From DATARH01 sp035309005 (lineage in GTDB: Bacteria > Pseudomonadota > Alphaproteobacteria > ATCC43930 > CGMCC-115725): DNA of 6,071 bases. The position numbers and the translations under genes were made by a program. The stretch is from positions 1 through 6,071 of the forward strand of contig DATGFP010000110.1 in assembly GCA_035309005.1 (NCBI GenBank), written 5' to 3'. The notes under the pieces were generated by a model that was given only the letters and a program-made list of their open reading frames with translations, made no database searches and was not told where the DNA came from. Below are positions 1-5,219 of the stretch, piece after piece (positions within the stretch are counted from its first letter, which is position 1; each line of letters starts with the position of its first letter).

Positions 1-1584
1 GCCGATCGGCAGCAGCCGCGCCCCGAACAGGGGCCCTGCCAGGCCGAGCGCGGCGAGCTGCAGGAATAGATTGCTCTCGGCGATGCCGAGCTCGATGTGC
101 TGGCCCTGCGGCGCCATCGCCCAGCGCTGCGCCGAGACGACCTTTTCCTCGCGGAAAGCGTCGCTGCGCTCGGCCCGGTCGAAGATGCCGCGGCGATTGA
201 CCCAGGCGCCGAGGTTGGTCGACACGGTGACGTCGGGCGAGGTCGTGACGATGCGCGAGGCAAGCGCGGTGTCGCCGCTGGCGAGCGCGCCGAGAATGCG
301 GCCGAACGCCTCCTGGGTCGACAATCGCGCCCCGCGAGGCACCGGCAACTCGGCGGGAACCGCGATCGGCGACGGCGCGTGGCGGCGCTCCTCGGCGCGC
401 GCCAGCGGCACCGCGGCGAGAAATTCGGCGAGCCGCTCGGGCGGCAGGTCGAGGCCGGCATAGGGGTCCCACTCGGCGCCGGCCGGAACCGCCATCTGCG
501 ATTGGAACAGCGCCATCTGCTGCGGGTTCATCAGCCCGGCGTGGTTGTCCTTGTGGCCGGCGAAGGGCAGGCCGTAGCCCTTGATCGTGTAGGCGATGAA
601 GCAGGTCGGCTGGTCGTCGGTGACGGCGTGAAAGGCGTCGCGCACCGAGCCCATATCGTGGCCCGCGAGGTTGGTCATCAGCCGCGCCAGCTCGGTGTCG
701 TCGTGCTCGTCGAGGATGGCGCGGATGCCGGGGTAGCGGTTGAGGTCGCGGCGAAGATGCTCGCGCCAGCCCTCGCCGCCCTTGTAGACCAGCGCCGAAT
801 AGAGCGAATTGGGGCAGGAATCGATCCACTCGCGCAACTGGTCGCCGTCGGGGCGCGCGAAGGCGGCCTGCAATAGGCGGCCGTATTTGAGGGTGACGAC
901 GCGCCAGCCGAACATCTCGAAGAGTGCGTCGATGCGCCCGAACAGGCGGTCCGACACCACAGCGTCGAGGCTCTGGCGGTTGTAATCGATGATCCACCAG
1001 AGATTGCGCACGTCGTGCTTCCAGCCTTCGAGCAACGCTTCGAAGATGTTGCCTTCGTCGAGTTCGGCGTCGCCGGCGAGCGCGATCATTCGGCCCGGCG
1101 GCGCGTCGGTCAGGCGGTGCAGCCGCAGGTAGTCCTGCACCAAGGAGGCAAAGAGGGTCATGCCAACGCCGAGCCCGACCGAGCCCGTCGAGAAATCGAC
1201 GATGTCGCCGTCCTTAGTACGCGACGGATAGGATTGCGCGCCGCCATACGCGCGGAAGCGTTCGAGCTTGTCGCGGCTCTGCCGGCCCAGCAGGTATTGC
1301 AGGGCGTGGAATACCGGGGCGGCGTGCGGCTTGACCGCAACCCGGTCCTGCGGCCGCATGACATCGAGGTAGAGCGCCGTCATCAACGTCGCGACCGAGG
1401 CGCTCGACGCCTGGTGGCCGCCGACCTTGAGCCCGTCGCGGCTGGGGCGCAGGTGATTGGCGTTGTGGATCATCCAGGTCGAGAGCCACAAGACCTTGCG
1501 CTCGAGCGCGGCGAGACAGGCCAGCGTCTCGGGCGGCGTCGCTTGCAGCTCCCGGCTGCGTCCTCCGGGCAGCGCCCGCAGCAT
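1..1584 (-). CDS. ThDP-dependent E1 enzyme, AceE/MdeB-like family (3' end outside window)
   Basis: The window shows 528 codons without a stop, running off its left edge. The protein resembles homodimeric 2-oxoacid dehydrogenase E1 enzymes, which decarboxylate pyruvate or related 2-oxoacids using thiamine diphosphate in the cytoplasm. Visible motifs are LKVGGHQAS (residues 52-60, like the AceE GGHMAS active-site His), SYPS near 118-121, GDAELDEGN at 171-179, and IIDYNRQSLD at 198-207. D172, N202 and Q204 have the same spacing as the Mg-ThDP ligands D230, N260 and Q262 of E. coli AceE. TIKGYG (333-338) is followed by a His-rich loop with H344 and H348. IELGIAESN (497-505) contains E503, the likely activating Glu of the pyrimidine domain. 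Only about 26 residues precede the conserved LERK, so the long AceE N-terminus is absent. The true substrate is not visible: 2-oxobutyrate, pyruvate or a transketolase-like reaction are all possible. Automated annotation may call it transketolase. Family assignment is firm, function is not. Confidence 0.88.
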   Translation of the reverse strand, partial: MLRALPGGRSRELQATPPETLACLAALERKVLWLSTWMIHNANHLRPSRDGLKVGGHQASSASVATLMTALYLDVMRPQDRVAVKPHAAPVFHALQYLLGRQSRDKLERFRAYGGAQSYPSRTKDGDIVDFSTGSVGLGVGMTLFASLVQDYLRLHRLTDAPPGRMIALAGDAELDEGNIFEALLEGWKHDVRNLWWIIDYNRQSLDAVVSDRLFGRIDALFEMFGWRVVTLKYGRLLQAAFARPDGDQLREWIDSCPNSLYSALVYKGGEGWREHLRRDLNRYPGIRAILDEHDDTELARLMTNLAGHDMGSVRDAFHAVTDDQPTCFIAYTIKGYGLPFAGHKDNHAGLMNPQQMALFQSQMAVPAGAEWDPYAGLDLPPERLAEFLAAVPLARAEERRHAPSPIAVPAELPVPRGARLSTQEAFGRILGALASGDTALASRIVTTSPDVTVSTNLGAWVNRRGIFDRAERSDAFREEKVVSAQRWAMAPQGQHIELGIAESNLFLQLAALGLAGPLFGARLLPIG

Positions 1585-1692
1585 GACCTTCTCCCTCCTG
1601 GCCGACCCCGGCATTTCTCCTGCTTTCATCGCGCGCCGGGAATGCTTAAATACACTCTCGGCCTGAAGCGGGCGAGATGGAGCGTAGCGCAG
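1585..1692. promoter_or_regulatory. Divergent intergenic region between the E1-like gene and the Fe-S carrier gene
   Basis: These 108 nt separate two divergent starts, so they must carry promoters for both genes unless transcription enters from elsewhere. The only AT-richer patch is around 1641-1656 (AATGCTTAAATACACT). TTTCAT at 1624-1629 with a 17-nt spacer to TAAATA at 1647-1652 could serve the plus-strand gene, but the match to the sigma-70 consensus is poor. I see no clear IscR, Irr or Fur palindrome. Confidence 0.35.
1594..1599 (-). promoter_or_regulatory. Ribosome binding site of the E1-like gene
   Basis: On the minus strand this reads AGGAGG, a perfect Shine-Dalgarno core, 9 nt before the ATG at 1584-1582. 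It decides the start. Two further in-frame ATGs lie upstream (first bases at 1614 and 1629). The one at 1614 has an AGGAG that sits only 2 nt away, which is too close, and the extra residues MKAGEMPGSARREKV do not look conserved. Confidence 0.75.
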
Positions 1693-2052
1693 ATGAGCGA
1701 AGTGATGCCGGACACCGCGGAACGCCGCATTGTCGTGACCGACAGCGCCGCGCGCCGCATCGCCGCGCTGCAGCAGCAGGAAGCGGCCGAAGGCGCGTTT
1801 TTGCGCATCGCGGTGTCGGGCGGCGGGTGCTCCGGCTTCCAGTACGGACTGAGCTTCGACGAGCAGCAGAACCCGGATGATTTCGTGTTCGAGCACGGCG
1901 GCGTCGCGGTCGTCGTCGACGACACCTCGCTCGATCTCCTGAACGGCGCCGAAGTCGATTTCGTCGAGAACCTGCTGGGCGCCTCGTTCCAGATCAAGAA
2001 CCCCAACGCCGCCTCGTCCTGCGGCTGCGGCAATTCGTTCTCCGTCGCCTAG
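1693..2052 (+). CDS. erpA: A-type iron-sulfur cluster carrier / insertion protein, probably ErpA
   Basis: The 119-residue product belongs to the HesB/IscA/ErpA family, cytoplasmic proteins that accept Fe-S clusters from a scaffold and hand them to target apoproteins. The three invariant cysteines are present: C46 in SGGGCSGFQY (residues 42-51) and C110 and C112 in SSCGCG. The tail NPNAASSCGCGNSFSV is closer to E. coli ErpA (NPNAKSTCGCGSSFS) than to IscA (NPNVKDECGCGESF), hence the symbol. The length fits the family, whose members are about 105-120 residues. The start at ATG 1693 is preceded by GGAG at 1679-1682 with a 10-nt spacer. The same frame stays open far upstream, to 1015, but that part is antisense to the E1 gene and has no HesB similarity. 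ATG 1705 is a possible alternative start. No isc or suf genes are adjacent, so it appears to be a stand-alone carrier gene, which is usual for erpA. Confidence 0.93.
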   Translation: MSEVMPDTAERRIVVTDSAARRIAALQQQEAAEGAFLRIAVSGGGCSGFQYGLSFDEQQNPDDFVFEHGGVAVVVDDTSLDLLNGAEVDFVENLLGASFQIKNPNAASSCGCGNSFSVA

Positions 2053-2078
2053 CGCCAAATTCGGGTATTTCGGCGTTT
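2053..2078 (+). terminator. Weak candidate terminator after the Fe-S carrier gene
   Basis: Starting right after the stop codon, CGCC (2053-2056) and AAAT (2057-2060) can pair with ATTT (2067-2070) and GGCG (2072-2075). This leaves a 6-nt loop TCGGGT and one bulged C at 2071, and only TTT (2076-2078) follows. The stem is partly AT and the T-run is short, so this is a weak Rho-independent candidate at best. Confidence 0.3.
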
Positions 2079-2139
2079 CCGTCCCCGTCGCCGGGGCGAT
2101 CGGGCAATACCGTCCACATCTTGGGAAAGAGCGACCGCG

Positions 2140-2967
2140 ATGCGAGTGCATGTCGTCAACGTGTTGCGCGGCACCCCGGACATGGCCGGGCGCACGCTCG
2201 AACGCTTCGCCGAGTTCACCCGGGCGGTGGAGGCGAAAGGCTTTGCCGGGCTTTGGGTTACCGATTCGTTCGGTCGCGGCCGGCCGACCCTCGACCCGGT
2301 GGTATTGATGAGCGTCATCGCGGCGCTGACCCGGCGGATCGAGATCGGCACCTGCGTGTTGCAGGTGCCGGTGCGCCACCCGGTCGAGCTGGCGCACCGC
2401 ATCGCGGGGCTGCACGCCCTCGCCGGCGACCGGTTGCAGCTCGGGCTCGGCTGCGGCTCGACCAAGGCGGATTTCGATCTGATCGGCGGCGATTACGACG
2501 CCCGCTTCAAGGCGCTGATGCCGGCGCTCGACCTGATGCGCCGGGGCTGGCGCGGTGACGAATTGCCGGGCGGCCGGCTGACCCCGTGGCCCGGCACCGA
2601 AGGAGGCCCCGCGATATTGCTCGGGGCCTGGCGCAACAAGCGCTGGATCGTCTACGCCGCGGAAGAATGCGCCGGCTGGATCGCCTCCGGGCTCTATCCG
2701 ACGCCCGCCGAGCTCGAAGCCGGCATCAAGTTCTACCGCGACGCCGGCGGCAAGCGTGCCGTTTTGTCGAACGTCATCATCGACCTGCACGGCAACGCCG
2801 AGAACATGCCGCTCGGCGGCAACGCCTCGGTCATGCTGACCGGCGGCGAGGCGGCGGCGCGCGACAAGCTGCGCTGGATCAAGGAGGTCGGCTTCGACGA
2901 CGTATTATGCATGGCGCAGCCGGAATCGCTCGACGACCTCGCGCGGCTGCGCGACGCGGTGCAGTAG
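2140..2967 (+). CDS. Luciferase-like (LLM class) flavin-dependent oxidoreductase
   Basis: The 275-residue product has the bacterial luciferase-like TIM-barrel pattern. An N-terminal strand (residues 2-9) is followed by GFAGLWVTDSF (34-44), a typical second strand. Next comes TRRIEIGTCVLQVPVRHPVELAH (64-86 in outline; key residues R66, E68, G70, P80 and H85). LHALAGDRLQLGLGCGSTKADFD (91-113 in outline) is the flavin-phosphate side of this family. Such enzymes use FMNH2 or reduced F420 to oxidise varied substrates, and the sequence does not tell which. At 275 residues it is shorter than the common 300-350, mainly in the second half. I see no signal peptide or membrane segment. The start is ATG 2140, with AAGAG at 2127-2131 and an 8-nt spacer. 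It is 87 nt after the Fe-S carrier and 45 nt before def, and may be an independent unit. Family is confident; substrate and cofactor are unknown. Confidence 0.87.
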   Translation: MRVHVVNVLRGTPDMAGRTLERFAEFTRAVEAKGFAGLWVTDSFGRGRPTLDPVVLMSVIAALTRRIEIGTCVLQVPVRHPVELAHRIAGLHALAGDRLQLGLGCGSTKADFDLIGGDYDARFKALMPALDLMRRGWRGDELPGGRLTPWPGTEGGPAILLGAWRNKRWIVYAAEECAGWIASGLYPTPAELEAGIKFYRDAGGKRAVLSNVIIDLHGNAENMPLGGNASVMLTGGEAAARDKLRWIKEVGFDDVLCMAQPESLDDLARLRDAVQ

Positions 2968-2977
2968 CGCGGGATTA

Positions 2978-3006
2978 TTGACGGCCGCGCCGCCGCCGCT
3001 TACCTA
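2978..3006 (+). promoter_or_regulatory. Possible promoter for def-fmt-truA
   Basis: TTGACG (2978-2983) matches the -35 consensus in five of six positions and lies in the 45-nt gap before def. A 17-nt spacer leads to TACCTA (3001-3006), a poor -10 match in which only the first two bases agree. If used, transcription would begin about at the def ATG (3013), giving a leaderless mRNA. This is an inference from position and one good hexamer. Confidence 0.3.
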
Positions 3007-3012
3007 GGCCGC

Positions 3013-3540
3013 ATGGCTCTCTTGCCGATCATCACCGCGCCCGATCCGCGGCTCAAATTAAAGGCGAAGCCGGTCGCCGCGGTCGACGCCAAGGTGCGCC
3101 GGCTGATGGACGACATGCTGGAGACGATGTACCACTCGATCGGCATCGGGCTCGCCGCGCCGCAGGTCGGAGTCGCGCAGCGGGTGCTCGTCGTCGATGT
3201 CGCGCGCGACGGCGAACCGCCGCAGCCGATGCGCATCGCCAATCCCGAGATCCTGTGGCGTTCCGACGAGCTGATGATCGGGAACGAGGGGTGCCTGTCG
3301 CTGCCCGAGCACTACGCCGACGTCGAGCGCCCGACCGCGATCCGGCTGCGCTATCTCGACCACGAGAACGAGATCCGCGAATTGGAGGCGAAGGGGCTGC
3401 TCGCGACCTGCGTGCAGCACGAGATCGACCACCTCGACGGCCTTCTCTTCGTCGACCACATCTCGGCGCTGAAGCGCGGCATCATCCTGCGCAAACTCGC
3501 CAAAACCAAACGCAGCCGCGCCCTCGCGGCCGCGCAGTAA
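3013..3540 (+). CDS. def: Peptide deformylase
   Basis: The 175-residue product is a standard-length peptide deformylase, the metalloenzyme that removes the N-formyl group from the initiator methionine of nascent proteins at the ribosome. All three family motifs are intact: GIGLAAPQ (residues 44-51), EGCLS (92-96), and QHEIDHLDG (135-143). The metal ligands are C94, H136 and H140, and the catalytic Glu is E137. These residues, together with the EGCLS motif, point to an active type I bacterial enzyme. The basic tail after about residue 153 (KRGIILRKLAKTKRSRA) is common in proteobacterial Def. The start ATG at 3013 gives the usual short N-terminus before the conserved ITAPDPRL, but only TAGG lies upstream, very close, so no good ribosome binding site is seen. 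It is the first gene of a def-fmt-truA run; fmt, which makes the formylated substrate, begins 3 nt after its stop. Confidence 0.98.
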   Translation: MALLPIITAPDPRLKLKAKPVAAVDAKVRRLMDDMLETMYHSIGIGLAAPQVGVAQRVLVVDVARDGEPPQPMRIANPEILWRSDELMIGNEGCLSLPEHYADVERPTAIRLRYLDHENEIRELEAKGLLATCVQHEIDHLDGLLFVDHISALKRGIILRKLAKTKRSRALAAAQ

Positions 3541-3543
3541 GCG

Positions 3544-4491
3544 GTGGTCGCCCCGCTCGATCTCGTCTTCATGGGGACGCCGGAATTTGCCGCGACGATC
3601 CTCGCGGCGCTGATCGCGGCCGGCCACCGCATCCGCGCCGTCTACACCCAGCCGCCGAGGCCTGCGGGGCGCGGCCATCGGCTGCAACCCTCGCCGGTGC
3701 AGGAATTGGCCGAGCGACAGGCCCTCGCGGTTCGCTGCCCGGCCACCCTGCGCAGCCCTGAAGTGCAGCAGGAATTCGCTGCGCTCTCGGCCGATGCCGC
3801 GGTGGTGGCGTCCTATGGCCTGATCCTGCCGGCGCCGATCTTGGGGGCGCCGCGCCTCGGCTGCCTCAACGTCCACGCCTCGCTGTTGCCGCGCTGGCGC
3901 GGCGCGGCGCCGATCCAGCGCGCGATCCTCGCCGGCGACGGCGAGACCGGCGTCACGATCATGCAGATGGACGAGGGGCTCGATACCGGGCCGATCCTGC
4001 TGCAGAAAGCGCTCCCGATCGGGCCCAAAACCGCCGCCGGCGAATTGAGCGGGCAACTCGCCGCGCTCGGCGCCGGCCTGATCCTTGACGCACTCGCCGG
4101 CGTCGCGGCCGGCACGCTGACGGCGCAGGCGCAGCCGGAAGAGGGCATCAGCTATGCCACTAAGCTGCGCCGCGAAGAAGCTGAGCTTGACTGGCGCCGC
4201 GCGGCCGTCACGCTCGAACGCCAAGTGCGGGCGTTCGACCCGTGGCCCGGTGCGTTTTTTAGGGCGCACGGCGAGCGGTTGCGAGTGCTGGCCGCCGAGG
4301 CATTACCGCGCGCCGTCACGGCGCTGCCCGGCACGGTCCTCGACGACAACCTGTCGATCGCTTGCGGCGAAGGCGCGCTGCGGCCGCTCAGGCTGCAGCG
4401 CCCGGGGCGCGGGGCGCTCGACGCGGCGGCGTTGCTGCGCGGCTTTGCGCTGCCGCCCGGCACCCTCCTGCCATGCCCCGCTACAAGCTGA
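3544..4491 (+). CDS. fmt: Methionyl-tRNA formyltransferase
   Basis: The 315-residue product equals E. coli Fmt in length. The enzyme transfers a formyl group from 10-formyltetrahydrofolate to initiator Met-tRNA in the cytoplasm. Visible hallmarks are VFMGTPEFA (residues 8-16), RPAGRGHRL (39-47), and GCLNVHASLLPRWRGAAPIQ (106-125) with N109 and H111. MQMDEGLDTGP (140-150) contains D147. The N-x-H...D spacing matches the E. coli catalytic residues N106, H108 and D144. The C-terminal tRNA-binding domain includes AFDPWPGAF (230-238). The start is GTG at 3544, just 3 nt after the def TAA. No earlier start is possible in this frame after the upstream stop, and the next ATG (3571) falls inside the conserved VFMGTPEF strand. 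No clear Shine-Dalgarno is present, which suggests translation coupled to def. Its last 19 nt overlap truA. Confidence 0.97.
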   Translation: MVAPLDLVFMGTPEFAATILAALIAAGHRIRAVYTQPPRPAGRGHRLQPSPVQELAERQALAVRCPATLRSPEVQQEFAALSADAAVVASYGLILPAPILGAPRLGCLNVHASLLPRWRGAAPIQRAILAGDGETGVTIMQMDEGLDTGPILLQKALPIGPKTAAGELSGQLAALGAGLILDALAGVAAGTLTAQAQPEEGISYATKLRREEAELDWRRAAVTLERQVRAFDPWPGAFFRAHGERLRVLAAEALPRAVTALPGTVLDDNLSIACGEGALRPLRLQRPGRGALDAAALLRGFALPPGTLLPCPATS

Positions 4492-5219
4492 CGATCGAAT
4501 ATTGCGGCGCCGGCCTGGTCGGCTGGCAGCGCCAGGCCAACGGCCTCTCGGTGCAGGAGGCCCTCGAAACCGCGATCCTGCGGTACTGCGGCGCGCCCCT
4601 AACGGTGTTCGGCGCCGGCCGGACCGACGCCGGCGTGCATGCGTTGGCCCAGGTCGCGCATGTCGACCTGCCGCGCGCCGCCGAGCCGGACATCATCCGC
4701 AACGCGGTCAACTACCACCTGCGGCCGCACGCGATCAGCATGCTGGCGGTCGAGGAGGCGCCGGCGGAATTCGACGCGCGGCGGTCGGCGACCGGGCGGC
4801 ATTACCTCTACCGCATGCTCAATCGCCGCGCGCCGCCGGCGCTGGAGCGCGGCCGGGTGTGGCATGTCGCGCCGGCGCTCGATCTCGCCGCAATGCAGGA
4901 AGGCGCCCGCCACCTCGTCGGCCACCACGATTTCTCGACCTTCCGCGATTCGCTGTGCCAGGCATTGTCGCCGCTGAAGACGCTCGATGCGCTCGAGGTC
5001 TCGCGGGTCGGCGAGGAACTCCACATCGAGGCGCGGGCGCGCTCGTTCCTGCACCACCAGGTGCGCAACATGGCGGGGACCTTGAAGCTGGTCGGCCTCG
5101 GGCGCTGGCAGCCCAACGATGTCGCCCGTGCGCTCGCCGCCCGCGACCGCCGCGCCGGCGGCCCGACCGCCCCCGCCGAGGGGCTCGCCCTCGTCGCGGT
5201 GCGCTACGACCGCGGCTGA
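4473..5219 (+). CDS. truA: tRNA pseudouridine(38-40) synthase TruA
   Basis: The 248-residue product is TruA, which converts uridines 38, 39 and 40 in the tRNA anticodon arm to pseudouridine. It begins with MPRYKLTIEYCGAGLVGWQR, the usual TruA first strand. The catalytic loop GRTDAGVHA is at residues 49-57, with nucleophile D52. Y111 in the RHYLYR segment is the likely active-site tyrosine. Later conserved blocks are HHDFSTFR (151-158), RSFLHHQVRNMAGT (190-203) and PAEGLAL (234-240). The length is normal for the family. The start is ATG 4473, which lies inside the end of fmt. An in-frame ATG at 4362 would add a 37-residue Arg/Ala-rich stretch that is only an fmt shadow. No ribosome binding site is evident, so reinitiation from fmt is likely. 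The 3' end overlaps convergent dapE by 16 nt. Confidence 0.97.
   Translation: MPRYKLTIEYCGAGLVGWQRQANGLSVQEALETAILRYCGAPLTVFGAGRTDAGVHALAQVAHVDLPRAAEPDIIRNAVNYHLRPHAISMLAVEEAPAEFDARRSATGRHYLYRMLNRRAPPALERGRVWHVAPALDLAAMQEGARHLVGHHDFSTFRDSLCQALSPLKTLDALEVSRVGEELHIEARARSFLHHQVRNMAGTLKLVGLGRWQPNDVARALAARDRRAGGPTAPAEGLALVAVRYDRG

Noticed and set aside
97..876. A 259-codon plus-strand open frame opposite the E1-like gene.
   Set aside because: The composition is Arg/Ala/Gly/Val-rich with no motif, while the opposite strand encodes a clear ThDP enzyme through the whole stretch.
1015..1692. A possible long N-terminal fusion domain on the Fe-S carrier.
   Set aside because: The frame is open, but it is antisense to the E1-like gene and crosses its promoter region. 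A-type carriers of about 119 residues are complete on their own, and a ribosome binding site precedes ATG 1693.
2083..2096. A second hairpin CCCCG-TCGC-CGGGG between the Fe-S carrier and the oxidoreductase.
   Set aside because: The stem is only 5 bp and no T-run follows on either side, which is expected by chance in DNA this GC-rich.
4255..4261. TTTTTTA in fmt as a possible -1 frameshift slippery site.
   Set aside because: The reading phase is TTT TTT A, not T TTT TTA as required. The Fmt frame continues normally through the family's C-terminal domain, so no frameshift is needed.
3058..4269. A 403-codon open frame on the minus strand antisense to def and fmt.
   Set aside because: The protein is Arg/Ala/Gly/Asp-rich without any recognisable domain, and it lies exactly opposite two certain genes in very GC-rich DNA, which commonly leaves antisense frames open.
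4362..4472. A 37-residue N-terminal extension of TruA from ATG 4362.
   Set aside because: The extension is Arg/Ala-rich out-of-frame fmt sequence, and known TruA proteins begin at the MPRYKLTIEY strand.
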